Positions 17,954 through 27,166 of a stretch of 64,000 bases of DNA are shown in pieces. The DNA is taken from positions 4,442,501-4,506,500 of the forward strand of contig NZ_CP022203.1 of the NCBI RefSeq assembly GCF_002305895.1, read 5' to 3'. Position numbers and translations under genes: made by a program. Position 1 is the first letter of the stretch, and every line of letters starts with the position of its first letter. The notes beneath the pieces are model-generated. The model did not search any database and was not told the origin of the DNA. It saw nothing but the letters and a program-made list of their open reading frames with translations. This DNA comes from Corallococcus macrosporus DSM 14697. GTDB lineage: Bacteria > Myxococcota > Myxococcia > Myxococcales > Myxococcaceae.

Positions 17954-18469
17954 ATGACCCGCGCGCTGCGAGGGGCCGCTGTCGTGGCGCTGGTGGCGCT
18001 GGCGGGTTGCCGCGGCACCCGTCCGGTGGACGCGGGCCCCGCCTTCCTGAACGCGCTGGCCCTGCCGTCCGTGGGGCCCACGCCGCATGACGTGCGCGCG
18101 CTGGGCGGCAAGGTGGTGCTCGTCTCGTTCTTCGCCACGTGGTGTTTTCCCTGTCTGGCGGAGATGCCCACGCTGGAGGCGCTCCAGAAGGACTACGGCT
18201 CGCGGGGCTTCCAGGTGGTGGCGGTGGGCATGGACCTGGAAGGGGAGAAGGTCCTGGCGCCCTTCGCGGACCACTACGCGCTGCGCTACCCGGTGCTGGT
18301 GGCCGACACGGCGATGATCGAGGGCCACAGCGCGTTCGGCGTCATCCAGGGGCTGCCCACCACGGTGCTGTTGGACCGCCGGGGACGCGCGGTGGCCGGC
18401 TGGCACGGGGTGGAGTCCCACGCCGACATGGCCAAGGCCGTGGAGAAGCTGCTGGCCCAGCCCGAGTAG
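17954..18469 (+). CDS. TlpA-like thioredoxin-fold lipoprotein
   Basis: 171 aa with lipobox signal (VVALVALAGC). The thioredoxin fold carries the active site FFATWCFPCLAEMPTLE, the cis-Pro loop GLPTTVLLD and the central strand VVAVGMD, as in TlpA/ResA-type thiol-disulfide reductases. It is expected on the periplasmic side of a membrane, reducing Cys pairs for example during cytochrome c or copper-site maturation. It sits between fur and ftsB in one direction, with only 5 bases between fur and its start, so a common transcript is likely. Confidence 0.88.
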   Translation: MTRALRGAAVVALVALAGCRGTRPVDAGPAFLNALALPSVGPTPHDVRALGGKVVLVSFFATWCFPCLAEMPTLEALQKDYGSRGFQVVAVGMDLEGEKVLAPFADHYALRYPVLVADTAMIEGHSAFGVIQGLPTTVLLDRRGRAVAGWHGVESHADMAKAVEKLLAQPE

Positions 18470-18543
18470 CTCCGCGGCGTTGCTACAGGCCTGGAGCGGA
18501 AATCTTGCGAGGCAGGGGGCCACTGGTACGGTCCTCCGCGCTC

Positions 18544-18825
18544 ATGACGGCGAGGCGAAAGTTCCTGGTGGTGGCGGTGGGGGTGGCTGCGGCCCTCAGC
18601 CTCGTGTCCGTCGTGGACGCGAAGGGCTTCCGCCGCTACCTCTCGCTCCGGCAGGACGTGGAGTCGGTGCAGGCCCGCAACCGCTCCCTGGCCGCCCAGA
18701 ACGAGGCCCTGCGCAGCGAGATTGCCGCCCTGCGCAAGGACCCGGCAGCGCTGGAGCGCGCCGTTCGTGAGGAGCTCGGCTACGTGAAGCCGGGCGAGAT
18801 CGTCTTCCACCTGGAGTCCCCATGA
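18544..18825 (+). CDS. ftsB: FtsB/DivIC-family septum formation initiator
   Basis: 93 aa. One N-terminal membrane helix (FLVVAVGVAAALSLVSVV), a periplasmic coiled coil (LSLRQDVESVQARNRSLAAQNEALRSEIAALRKD) and the family end LERAVREELGYVKPGEIVFHL. FtsB forms a complex with FtsL and FtsQ that activates septal peptidoglycan synthesis. The ATG at 18544 follows the small gap after the TlpA-like gene. Its stop overlaps the start of the GAF/GGDEF gene by 4 bases (ATGA), coupling division and c-di-GMP genes in one operon. Confidence 0.88.
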   Translation: MTARRKFLVVAVGVAAALSLVSVVDAKGFRRYLSLRQDVESVQARNRSLAAQNEALRSEIAALRKDPAALERAVREELGYVKPGEIVFHLESP

Positions 18826-20987
18826 CGTCGCTTCCCGAGTTTCCGTCTCCCGGAAGGTTGCTGCGTCTCGCGGTCCGTTCCATCCCCGCCGCGGCCGCGC
18901 TCGCCACGTTCATCCACCTGGCGCGCGGCGGCTTCCGCGGACTCCAGACGCTGGGGTGGACCGAGGCGGCCCTGGTGGGCTGCCTCCTGGTGGGCATCGC
19001 CGTGGCCGCCTGGCGCCGGGCCATGCGCGGCGCGGTGGGCGCCGTCATTGATTTACGGGACGACCTGGAGCTGGGCGGCGCGCTCCTCTCCGCGGCCTTC
19101 GTGGTGGTGGCCATTGGCGGCGGGGATCTGTTCCCCATCGTCTACCTGCTGATGGCGTTCCTGGTGGCCTTCCTGCCGCGCAACGCGGGCCTCACGCTGC
19201 TGGGCGTGGCGCTGGTGTTCGACGCGCTGGTGACGCTGGGCGGGCCGGTGCCCAACGCCACGGGCTACCTGACGCACGCGGCCTTCCTGGCCCTGTTCTC
19301 CGGCCTCTACCACCTGGTGCTGGCGGCCCGCATCGCCGCGGCGCGCCGGGCGGAGAGCGACGCGGTGCAGAAGCGCATCCGCGAGGTGGAGGAGCGCGCG
19401 CGCACCTTCCGGCTGGTGTCCTCCGGCACGCAGGACAGCTTCAGCGGGATGAGCTCGGACGAGAAGTGGCTGGTGGCCTCGGTGAAGGAGATTGAGGGCG
19501 CCGTGCAGGCCGCGCTCGAAATCGCGGAGACGGGGCTGCGCACGAACACCTGCGCCGCCTTCCTGCTCACGTCGGATGACCGGAGCCTCAAGCTGTACGA
19601 CTGCCGCTCCGGCTCCGAGCGCGTGCAGCGCGAGCGCTTCAACGCGGGGGAGGGCATCATCGGCGGCGTGCTCAAGCGCCGCGCCCCGGTGCGGATGAAC
19701 TCGCCGAACGGGCTCAAGGGCGTGACGCACTACGAGAGCGGCGGCCCCGCGGTGCAGGCGCTGCTCGCGGTGCCCATCCTGGAGGCCAGCGGCCTGGTGC
19801 GCGGCGTGCTGGTGGCGGACCGGCTGGCGAACGAGCCCTTCAGCGACCAGGACGAGAAGCTGCTCTCCATCATCGCCGGCGAGGTGCTGCGCTCCATCGA
19901 GGTGGAGCGGGTGATGAGCTACATCCGCAAGACGCGCGACGAGAAGGACCGCTTCTTCCGCGCCATTGAAGAGCTCAACCGCGCGGGCAGCCCGGACCAG
20001 GTCTTCGTCGCGGTGCTGGAGAGCACCCGGCAGCTCGCGGGCCTGGACTTCTGCGCGGTGACGCTGGTGTCCGAGGTGGACGGCAAGCGGATGCACCGCG
20101 TGGTGCGCATGTCCGGTGTGACGGCGCAGGGCCAGGCGCTGTCCGGCCAGAGCTTCGAGGACAACAACGGCCTGGTGGCCAACGTGGTCCGCTACGGGGC
20201 GCCGCTGCCGGGCCGCGACATCAAGGCCATGGACCGGCAGATCATCTTCGACGACGAGACGCAGATTCGCGGCCTGGGCGCGCTGAAGATCTTCCCGCTG
20301 GTGGCGGGCGACCGCATCCTGGGCACGCTGGTGGCGGGCTCGCGCAAGAAGGCCGCGTTCGAGCAGGACGTGCTGCGGATGATTGAGGTCATCGCCATCC
20401 AGGCCGCCCAGGCGGTGCTGCGCGCGCAGCTCTACGAGCAGATGGAGCGCATGGCCACCACGGACGGCCTCACCGGCCTGTTCAACCACCGCACCTTCCA
20501 GGCGAAGGCGGACGAGGTGCTGGCCCAGTCCCGGCGCTACCAGCGCAAGTTCTCCCTCATCCTCACGGACGTGGACCACTTCAAGAGCGTCAACGACACC
20601 TACGGCCACCCGACGGGAGACCAGGTGCTCAAGGGCGTGGCCCGCATCATCAAGACGATGGCGCGCGACACGGACATCGTCGCCCGCTACGGCGGCGAGG
20701 AGTTCGTCATCATCATGCCGGAGACGGACGCCAAGGGCGCCTTCACCATCTCCGAGCGCATCCGCGAGGCCGTGAAGGCGGAGACGTTCCAGACGGAGAT
20801 GGGGCCGCTGAAGATCACCATGTCGCTGGGCATCGCCACCTTCCCCGACAGCGCCATGGAGAAGCAGCAGCTCATCGACCTGGCCGACCAGTGCCTCTAC
20901 CACTCGAAGCGCAACGGCCGGAACCAGTCCGTCACCGTGGCCATCATGCAGGGCGGCCGGAAGCTCCAGGCGGCGAACGCTTCCTGA
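18822..20987 (+). CDS. dmxA: Membrane GAF-GGDEF diguanylate cyclase, DmxA-like
   Basis: 721 aa. The N-terminal third has several hydrophobic helices (for example AALVGCLLVGIAVAAW, LLSAAFVVVAIGGGDLFPIVYLLMAF). Then come two GAF-like domains (about 210-380 and 390-540) and a GGDEF domain with TDGLTGLFNHRTF and an active-site GGEEF near 625. An RDTD I-site stands five residues before it, so the cyclase should be active and product-inhibited. Domain order and the overlap with ftsB match what I recall for Myxococcus xanthus DmxA, a cyclase recruited to the division site. The name is assigned by this resemblance, without alignment. It ends at a bidirectional terminator. Confidence 0.8.
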   Translation: MTSLPEFPSPGRLLRLAVRSIPAAAALATFIHLARGGFRGLQTLGWTEAALVGCLLVGIAVAAWRRAMRGAVGAVIDLRDDLELGGALLSAAFVVVAIGGGDLFPIVYLLMAFLVAFLPRNAGLTLLGVALVFDALVTLGGPVPNATGYLTHAAFLALFSGLYHLVLAARIAAARRAESDAVQKRIREVEERARTFRLVSSGTQDSFSGMSSDEKWLVASVKEIEGAVQAALEIAETGLRTNTCAAFLLTSDDRSLKLYDCRSGSERVQRERFNAGEGIIGGVLKRRAPVRMNSPNGLKGVTHYESGGPAVQALLAVPILEASGLVRGVLVADRLANEPFSDQDEKLLSIIAGEVLRSIEVERVMSYIRKTRDEKDRFFRAIEELNRAGSPDQVFVAVLESTRQLAGLDFCAVTLVSEVDGKRMHRVVRMSGVTAQGQALSGQSFEDNNGLVANVVRYGAPLPGRDIKAMDRQIIFDDETQIRGLGALKIFPLVAGDRILGTLVAGSRKKAAFEQDVLRMIEVIAIQAAQAVLRAQLYEQMERMATTDGLTGLFNHRTFQAKADEVLAQSRRYQRKFSLILTDVDHFKSVNDTYGHPTGDQVLKGVARIIKTMARDTDIVARYGGEEFVIIMPETDAKGAFTISERIREAVKAETFQTEMGPLKITMSLGIATFPDSAMEKQQLIDLADQCLYHSKRNGRNQSVTVAIMQGGRKLQAANAS

Positions 20988-21012
20988 GTCGAGTTCGTGG
21001 TCCGTGAAGAGG

Positions 21013-21043
21013 AAGGGGGCCGCCGGTGACGCGCGGCCCCCTT
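21013..21043. terminator. Bidirectional terminator between convergent genes
   Basis: An 11-bp perfect stem, AAGGGGGCCGC at 21013-21023 with GCGGCCCCCTT at 21033-21043, and a 9-base loop. It lies 25 bases after the GGDEF gene and 15 bases beyond the convergent diheme gene end. T-containing sequence follows on the plus strand; tails are short, so termination strength is uncertain. Confidence 0.7.
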
Positions 21044-21058
21044 TGTCGTTTCAGCGGA

Positions 21059-23299
21059 TTACAGCGAGCGCAGGAACGCCAGCAGCGCGTTGCGGTCCGC
21101 GCTGTTCATGTTGGCGAAGTTGTTCCGCGCCGCCTGGCCCTCGCCGCCGTGCCAGAGGATGGCCTCGGCCAGGTTGCGGGCGCGGCCGTCGTGCAGGTAG
21201 GCCTCGCCGCCGCTGACGCCCGCCGTCAGGCCAATGCCCCAGAGCGGAGGGGTGCGCCACTCGGCGCCCGTGGCCTGGCCGTCCGGCAGGTTGTCCGCCA
21301 GGCCCGCGCCCATGTCGTGCAGCAGCAGGTCCGTGTACGGACGGATGGTCTGCCCGCGCAGCTCGGCGTGCGGGTGGAAGTTGCTGGTGGTCAGCGTGGC
21401 GGTGTGGCACCGCGCGCAGCCCGCGTTGTGGAACAGCGTCTCACCGCGCTGCACCGTGCCGTCGGCCAGGCCGCGGCGCGCCGGCACGCCCAGCAGGGAG
21501 ATGTAGCGCGTGAGCTTGTCCAGCTCCGCGTTGGCCAGCTCGGTGCTGGTGCCGGAGCAGCCCTGCTGCGAGGGGCCGCAGTCCAGCGACGGGAAGACGG
21601 ACGTGGTGACGCCGAGGTCGCTGTTGAGGGCCTCGGCCACCTGGTGGCGCACGGTGGCGGTGCTGGCCTTCCAGCCGAAGCGGCCCAGCCGCGTCTGGCC
21701 CGTCTGCGGATCCCTCACCTGGTGCATGCGGCCGGAGATGCCGTCCCCGTTGCTGTCGTTGGGGTCCGCCAGCCCGGCGATGGTCGTCTCGGCGACGGCC
21801 TCCAGCAGGCCCATGCCCACGAGCTGCGGGGTGATGCGCGCGGAGAAGTTCGTGGGCGTGTTGTTGAGGAAGCTGTAGTTGGGCCGGCGCAACTGGAAGC
21901 TGGTGCCGTCGCCGTAGGTGCCGCTGGTGGTCGTCCAGCCGGAGATGCGGGCCTCGGCCTCGGGCGTGCCGCTGGTGCGGCGCGGCTGCAGCCGGAAGCC
22001 GAGGAACGGGTCCGCGGCGCCGTTGGACTGGCCCACCTTCACCACGTAGTTCGTCAGCGTCGTGTTGTTGCCCGGGGGCAGGCCGCGGCCGTTCTGCACG
22101 TGGCAGGCGACGCAGGACGGGGCGACGTAGTTGGGGCCCAGCTTGCCCTGGTGCTGGGTGAGGGCGGGGTTGCCCGCCTCGGAGTGGCTGCCGTCACCGA
22201 AGTGCGTGTGGTGGATGCGGCGTCCCTCCACGAAGGGCTGCGCGCTCACCGGCGCCAGGTTGTTGGCCATCTGGAGGAAGCGGTTGTCGGGCTCGTTGGA
22301 CTGCGGCGAGCTCAGGGTGGTGCGGCCACCGCTCCAGCCCGCCTCCGGCATGGGGATGGAGTCCCGGATGGAGCCCGTCACATCGAAGGGCACCACGCCG
22401 CCCGAGCCGACCATGTAGAGGTACGTGGTGGCGTAGTAGTTGAAACGGCCTTCCACCGGTTGACGAAGGAAGACACCCACTTCCAGTTCCATGCGGTCAC
22501 CCACGCGGATGGCCCGGCCTTCCTTGGCGTTGAAGTTCACGCTGGACGTGAAGTGGTAGTCGTTCACCCGGGTGAACTGGGCGTTGTGGAAGTACTCCGC
22601 CACGGTGCCCAGCCCGCGGAAGAAGGCGCGGAAGTCGGGGCGCTCGTAGGGGGCGACGGGGTACAGGTTCACCGTGATGCGGTTGCCGCCCTTGGCGACC
22701 TCGTCCACGATTTCGATGTGGTGCGTGCGCGCCTGGAAGTACAGGGGCAGGTAGTGGTCATACGCCTGGAACATGTCCTCGCGGGCGTGACGGTCGCGGA
22801 CGCGATCTCCCACGCGGGTGATGATGGCGGACGACGTGTCCTGCACCGTGGAAGGCTCCAGCGCCGTGCTGCTGCTGTACAGCGGGACGATGGGACCAAT
22901 GGGGCCCGGCGGAGGCGTCCCCGCGTCCGTGGGCGGCGGCGTGCCCGAGTCCGGCGGGGGAGGCGGAGGGTTGGTGCCCGAGTGCGTGTAGCGCGTCCAC
23001 GCCGTGTCCCGCGCACAGTTGCAGGACACGTCCCAGTACGTGAATGAGTAGTCGATGGTGTCGCCGGCGGAGAGGCCCGTCACCGTGTACTGGTTCCGGC
23101 CGTTGACGATGCCCATCCGATAGTTGAGCTGCCCCTGGTTGTTGCGGACGTAGTGGATGTCCGCCCAGGCGTTGGTGTCGACGAAGAAAACCGCGGACGA
23201 ACCCGAAGGCGTGACTCCGTAGGTGGCGGCGAACGCGTCGCCCACCAAGAGGGTTGCGACCAGTACGGCAACGGCCATTCCTGTTGTTCTGTTGCGCAT
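21059..23299 (-). CDS. Secreted CBM56-like domain fused to diheme oxidoreductase (DUF1111 family)
   Basis: 746 aa; the ATG at 23299 has GGAGAGG seven bases upstream and starts a signal peptide (MAVAVLVATLLVGDAFA). Residues about 25-105 resemble CBM56, a beta-1,3-glucan-binding module (YGVTPSGSSAVFFVDTNAWA and SFTYWDVSCNC). A Pro-rich linker follows. The rest is a diheme thiol/peroxidase-like family with two haem-binding CxxCH motifs, CVACH near 396 and CARCH near 628, plus the GLG(L)LEAVPE-like segment GMGLLEAVAETTI. It should act in the periplasm or outside the cell with two c-type haems. The sugar-binding domain at the front is unusual and suggests binding to a polysaccharide. Confidence 0.88.
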   Translation of the reverse strand: MRNRTTGMAVAVLVATLLVGDAFAATYGVTPSGSSAVFFVDTNAWADIHYVRNNQGQLNYRMGIVNGRNQYTVTGLSAGDTIDYSFTYWDVSCNCARDTAWTRYTHSGTNPPPPPPDSGTPPPTDAGTPPPGPIGPIVPLYSSSTALEPSTVQDTSSAIITRVGDRVRDRHAREDMFQAYDHYLPLYFQARTHHIEIVDEVAKGGNRITVNLYPVAPYERPDFRAFFRGLGTVAEYFHNAQFTRVNDYHFTSSVNFNAKEGRAIRVGDRMELEVGVFLRQPVEGRFNYYATTYLYMVGSGGVVPFDVTGSIRDSIPMPEAGWSGGRTTLSSPQSNEPDNRFLQMANNLAPVSAQPFVEGRRIHHTHFGDGSHSEAGNPALTQHQGKLGPNYVAPSCVACHVQNGRGLPPGNNTTLTNYVVKVGQSNGAADPFLGFRLQPRRTSGTPEAEARISGWTTTSGTYGDGTSFQLRRPNYSFLNNTPTNFSARITPQLVGMGLLEAVAETTIAGLADPNDSNGDGISGRMHQVRDPQTGQTRLGRFGWKASTATVRHQVAEALNSDLGVTTSVFPSLDCGPSQQGCSGTSTELANAELDKLTRYISLLGVPARRGLADGTVQRGETLFHNAGCARCHTATLTTSNFHPHAELRGQTIRPYTDLLLHDMGAGLADNLPDGQATGAEWRTPPLWGIGLTAGVSGGEAYLHDGRARNLAEAILWHGGEGQAARNNFANMNSADRNALLAFLRSL

Positions 23300-23482
23300 C
23301 GTTGTCCTCTCCAAGCGATCCACTCCGGGCGCGGATTGGGGAGATTCTCCATCGTCCGAAGGAAGTCTGATTCTGAGGCACGGAGGCGCGAATTCCTATG
23401 GAGTTCGTTAAATCCATCTAATCCTGTCGGCTCGGCGACGGTGGCTGGCAGGGCCTTCCACGATTGACGCGACAGGCCAGAG

Positions 23483-24346
23483 GTGGGTTGGCGCGCGGCG
23501 TCGTGGATGGCGGAAACCGTTGCTCCTTCGCTGCGGGCATGGTGGATGCGAGGCAGGAGGGTGGCCCTGGTACCGCTGGCGGTGACGACGAGCACGAAGG
23601 TGGACGCGGCGTTGGTGCGCGAGGCCCGCGCCGTGGCGGCGCGGTGGAGCGTGCCCTTCCTGCCGCGCCGCGCGAAGGAGAGCGTGGCGCCGTGGCTGGG
23701 GACGAAGGCGGCGGCGCTGCTGGTGGTGGGCGGTGACGGCGTGACGCTGTGGGACGCGGAGGGCTCGTTCGGCTTCCACGCGGGCATGGCGCACCTGCGG
23801 CGGATGCGGCTGCGGGAAGGGGAGCAGGATGCCTTCGTTCGGGTGGCGGAGCTTCGCGCCGGGGACGCGGTGCTGGACTGCACGTTGGGGCTGGGGCAGG
23901 ACGCCATGGTGGCGTCGCTGGCCGTGGGACCCACGGGGCGCGTGGTGGGCCTGGAGGCGAGCCTGGCGCTGGGCGCGGTGGCGGGGGAGGGGCTGCGGCG
24001 CTACGCGCTGGGCGAGGACTCGGGGCCCATCGAGGTGGTGCACGCGGACGCGCGCGCGTACCTGAAGACGCTGCCGCCGCGCTCTTTCGACGTCGTCTTC
24101 TTCGACCCGATGTTCGCCAGGCCGCGCAAGGCGCAGCCGGCGTTCGACATGCTCCGCCGCTTCGCGGAGCACGCGCCGCTGACGCAGGAGACGCTGGCGG
24201 AAGGCCGGCGCGTGGCGCGGCGGTGGGTGGTGGTGAAGGGCGCCAAGTACACGGATGACCTGCGCAAGCTGGGCCTGGCGGATGAGCCCGGCTCGCGCTT
24301 CACCGATGTTGTCTGGGGGCGCGTGGGGCCCTTGCCCGAGCCATGA
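23483..24346 (+). CDS. Class I SAM-dependent methyltransferase (RsmJ/YpiP-like)
   Basis: 287 aa from a GTG; later starts (ATG 23507 and others) are possible and no ribosome site decides. SAM-binding motif I is visible as VLDCTLGLGQDAMVAS near 130, with GRVVGLEASLAL after it, and a FFDPMF motif near 212 matches the (D/N)PP(Y/F)-like segment of RsmJ-type rRNA methyltransferases and the Bacillus YpiP group. The target (16S rRNA guanine is one possibility) cannot be proved from sequence. The N-terminal 100 residues are an extra domain. Divergent from the CBM56 gene and convergent with the Uma2 gene. Confidence 0.75.
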   Translation: MGWRAASWMAETVAPSLRAWWMRGRRVALVPLAVTTSTKVDAALVREARAVAARWSVPFLPRRAKESVAPWLGTKAAALLVVGGDGVTLWDAEGSFGFHAGMAHLRRMRLREGEQDAFVRVAELRAGDAVLDCTLGLGQDAMVASLAVGPTGRVVGLEASLALGAVAGEGLRRYALGEDSGPIEVVHADARAYLKTLPPRSFDVVFFDPMFARPRKAQPAFDMLRRFAEHAPLTQETLAEGRRVARRWVVVKGAKYTDDLRKLGLADEPGSRFTDVVWGRVGPLPEP

Positions 24347-24355
24347 GGGAAGGGC

Positions 24356-24952
24356 TCACGGGTGGACCGGCGGGCCTCCCGCGCGCGGTGTCCACAGCAT
24401 GCCCAGTTGCAGTGGCACGGCCTCGAAGGGCTCGGCGTTCACGGTGACGTCCCCCGTGAACAACTGACTGCGGACCCAACTCGCCTTCCCGCGCCGATAG
24501 ACCTCCAGCGACTGCCGCACCGGGTCGATGAGCCAGACGTTTCCGACGCCCTCGCGGAAGTACAGCGGCATCTTTCGGGTCCGGTCCAGGCTTCGCGTGG
24601 AAGGGGAGAGGACTTCGCACAGCCAATCCGGGGCGATGGTCAGCCAGGGCAGTTCGGGGTCCGAGGGCTCCGGCACTCGGTCGCGGCGCCAGCCAGCCAC
24701 GTCGGGCACCAGCACGTCGCGAGCGAAATGGAGCTCGGGTTCAGCGAGGAACCACCAGCCGCCAGGACCCTCAGGCGAGAGTTCGAAGGGCGGTGAGAGG
24801 AGGCTGGCCAGCCGGTAGGCCGCCCGCAGGTGCCCAAAGGCGGGCCGGGGCGAGGCATACAGCGCGTCGTCGACAATTTCCCCAACCCAGCCGACCGGAA
24901 GCTGCTCGATGTCCTCGTAGGTCGCCGGCTTCCGACTCTTTCCCCTGCCCAT
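24356..24952 (-). CDS. Uma2-family (DUF820) restriction-endonuclease-like protein
   Basis: 198 aa. MGRGKSRKPATYEDIEQLPVGWVGEIVDDALYASPRP and the segment FARDVLVPDVAGWRR then DWLCEVLSPSTRSLDRTRK are the Uma2 pattern: PD-(D/E)xK fold with PDVA and CEVLSPST motifs, normally with Glu at the E-V-S-P position as here. Uma2 proteins occur in many copies in cyanobacteria and sporadically elsewhere; their role is unclear, though a nuclease function is predicted from the fold. No partner gene or toxin is adjacent. Confidence 0.85.
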   Translation of the reverse strand: MGRGKSRKPATYEDIEQLPVGWVGEIVDDALYASPRPAFGHLRAAYRLASLLSPPFELSPEGPGGWWFLAEPELHFARDVLVPDVAGWRRDRVPEPSDPELPWLTIAPDWLCEVLSPSTRSLDRTRKMPLYFREGVGNVWLIDPVRQSLEVYRRGKASWVRSQLFTGDVTVNAEPFEAVPLQLGMLWTPRAGGPPVHP

Positions 24953-25068
24953 GCCCGCACCTCTCCCTGGATGGAACCCTTTTCATCCTCAGGCTAGCAC
25001 CCAGCCCTGTGGGTCGGCTACCTGACAGGTTCCCATCCTAATGGAGGGTCTGACACGTCACCCGCGGC

Positions 25069-26778
25069 CTACTCGTTCTCCGCGCCCCGCGGGGGGCCTT
25101 CGCCGCCCATGGGGGACAGGCGCGCGGACAGGGCTCCGGCCTGTTCGTGGGCCATCTTGTCCCGGGGCGAGCGGTAGTACTGCATGGGCGAGTGGTGCAG
25201 GAAGTTCGACACCCGGCTCGTGTAGAGACAGGCGTACTGCTCCACCTGGTAGCCAAAGCGGCTGTTCTCGTTGCCTTCCTTGAACAGCAGCCCCCAGTAC
25301 GGGTTGAAGCCTTCCTCCACGTCGTGCTCCAACGTGTCGGCGACCTCGTTGGCCTCCTTCAAGGCCCGCCGCATCCGGTCCAGCTCCAGCTTCGTCTGCT
25401 TGCGGAGCTCCTCCACGCCCAGGCGCTCGTCCGGCGCGAGCTGCTCGCGCTCCAGCCGCCGCTCCAGGAGGTTGAGCAGCGTCTTGTGGTGGTTCACCTC
25501 GTCATCCAGGCGCTCGCGGAGCACCTCCACCTGCGACAGCGTGCCGATGTCCTCCTGGCGCGTCGCGGTGTACGTGATTTCGTCTTCAATCTCCTGCACC
25601 ACCATGCACGTGCGCCACAGCGACGACTTCTTCGACTTCAAGATGTCGCCGTAGATGTGGTCGCCCACGTACAGGATGTTCTCCCCGCGGTAGCCCGTCA
25701 GCTCCTCGAAGCGCGCCAGGTTGCCGCCCGAGTACACCTTGCCGCGATCCAACGACGTGGCCTCGCCCACCACGCGGCCTTCCTCCGTGGACGCGTCCAG
25801 CTCCAGGAAGGGACGTGAATCCGTGAAGAAGCCCGGCTTGCCCGCGGACGTCACCACCACGTCGAAGTAGTTCCGCCAGCTCGGGTACTCCGCGAGCTGC
25901 CCGTCCAGCAGGTACTTCATCACCGCGTCCGTGTAGTCCCACGCGGAGTTCGTCAGCAGGAACAGCCGCTTGCCGCCCGAGCGCAGCTTGTGCAGCGCCG
26001 GCCCCAGCTCCGGGTCCAGGAACACGTAGCGCGCCAGGTCCTTGCGCACCTCGCGCTTGAGCGAGTTGTCCCGGTGCACCGTGTCGATGGCCTCGCGGAT
26101 GTCGTCGTACAGCTTGCCGTACCGCACCGTGTGGCCCAGCGACTCCAGCAGCTCGATGATGCCCGCGTACAGGCACGTCTCCGGCAACGCGAACAGCGTG
26201 TCGTTCCAGGCGAACTGCGGGTTGCGCAGCCGCACCCGCTTGTTGCGGTACAGCTCCCGCCACACCTCGCGCTTCAGCGGACGCAGCCCGTGATAGGCGC
26301 GCCCCACGTGGCCGAAGCGGTCCATTTTCAGGATGTTGCCGTTCACCCGGTCCACCGCCAGGCCGCGCATCACGAAGTGGTGGTCGTACAGGAGCCCGCC
26401 CACCACCGGCGGATAGCCGTACTCGCTCACCAGCTTCGCCAGCGTCATGTCGAACGAGAGCTGCTCCAGCCGGCGCATGTGATAGATGGCCAACGTGTAA
26501 TCCATGTCGAAGCCGAACAGCTCGACACTGGCCATGCGCAGGTTGCGGTTGACGAAGATCTCCCGCGCCCGCTGCACCACCTCCCGGCGCTCGCGGGGGG
26601 ACGTGAGCAGCCGCGTCAGCTCCTCATCGGCGAGCAGCCCACCGGCCCTGCGCGCGGCGTCCTCGGCGCGGGCTCGATTGAGGGGAGAGCGGAAGCTCCC
26701 GTGAAGCGGGTCCGGCGCGGGCCCACCCGGGATGGGACGAAACGGGGAAAGTGACGGTGCCAAGGGACCACGACTCAT
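25069..26778 (-). CDS. HAD-IG family 5'-nucleotidase
   Basis: 569 aa. The nucleophile motif FGFDMDYTLA has D91 and D93; LFLLTNSAWDYT and GDHIYGDI further on are HAD motifs II and IV. The total length and these inserts fit the eukaryotic-like cytosolic purine 5'-nucleotidase (IMP/GMP) group PF05761, also common in myxobacteria. The C-terminal 130 residues are largely helical (VEELRKQTKLELDRMRRALKEA). The ATG at 26778 is chosen over an upstream frame that overlaps the divergent gene; a ribosome site is weak. It should hydrolyse nucleoside monophosphates in the cytoplasm. Confidence 0.88.
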   Translation of the reverse strand: MSRGPLAPSLSPFRPIPGGPAPDPLHGSFRSPLNRARAEDAARRAGGLLADEELTRLLTSPRERREVVQRAREIFVNRNLRMASVELFGFDMDYTLAIYHMRRLEQLSFDMTLAKLVSEYGYPPVVGGLLYDHHFVMRGLAVDRVNGNILKMDRFGHVGRAYHGLRPLKREVWRELYRNKRVRLRNPQFAWNDTLFALPETCLYAGIIELLESLGHTVRYGKLYDDIREAIDTVHRDNSLKREVRKDLARYVFLDPELGPALHKLRSGGKRLFLLTNSAWDYTDAVMKYLLDGQLAEYPSWRNYFDVVVTSAGKPGFFTDSRPFLELDASTEEGRVVGEATSLDRGKVYSGGNLARFEELTGYRGENILYVGDHIYGDILKSKKSSLWRTCMVVQEIEDEITYTATRQEDIGTLSQVEVLRERLDDEVNHHKTLLNLLERRLEREQLAPDERLGVEELRKQTKLELDRMRRALKEANEVADTLEHDVEEGFNPYWGLLFKEGNENSRFGYQVEQYACLYTSRVSNFLHHSPMQYYRSPRDKMAHEQAGALSARLSPMGGEGPPRGAENE

Positions 26779-26851
26779 AACACGCGTGTGGGCGGGACCG
26801 GCTCTCTCCTTGCCGGGTTCCGAGCGGGCATGGCACGCTCCGGGGTCTGCG

Positions 26852-27166
26852 ATGCGCTCGCCCACCCGACGACAGCCCTCGGAGGCCCCCGAGGCGGTTC
26901 AAGCTCGCCTGTCCGCCCGGATCGCCGCGCTCGAAGACCGGGTCCGCCGGCTGGAGGCCCGGCTGCGCCTGAAGGCCGCCCCGGAGTCCGCTGCCCGACG
27001 GACGGCCCAGCGCGCGGCCGAGCCCGCCCGCCCGGCCCGGGCCCGCCCCCGGTGCCCGGGTTGCACCCTGGAGCTGCCTCGCGGGCGCCGCGGCGAGTCG
27101 TGCGTGTGGTGTGGCTTCGTCTTTTCCGCCGTCACGCGGCGCCGTCCGGCGCGAAAGAAGCGATGA
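26852..27166 (+). CDS. Small coiled-coil zinc-ribbon protein
   Basis: 104 aa. An N-terminal helix with heptads (RLSARIAALEDRVRRLEARLRL) is followed by a basic linker and a C-terminal Cys4 element, CPGCTLELPRGRRGESCVWCGF, then a Lys/Arg tail. It resembles a zinc ribbon attached to a dimerising coil. The stop overlaps the start of the pseudokinase gene (ATGA at 27163), so both are translated together. No known family. The ATG at 26852 is used because the preceding 40 codons overlap the divergent promoter area. Confidence 0.65.
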   Translation: MRSPTRRQPSEAPEAVQARLSARIAALEDRVRRLEARLRLKAAPESAARRTAQRAAEPARPARARPRCPGCTLELPRGRRGESCVWCGFVFSAVTRRRPARKKR

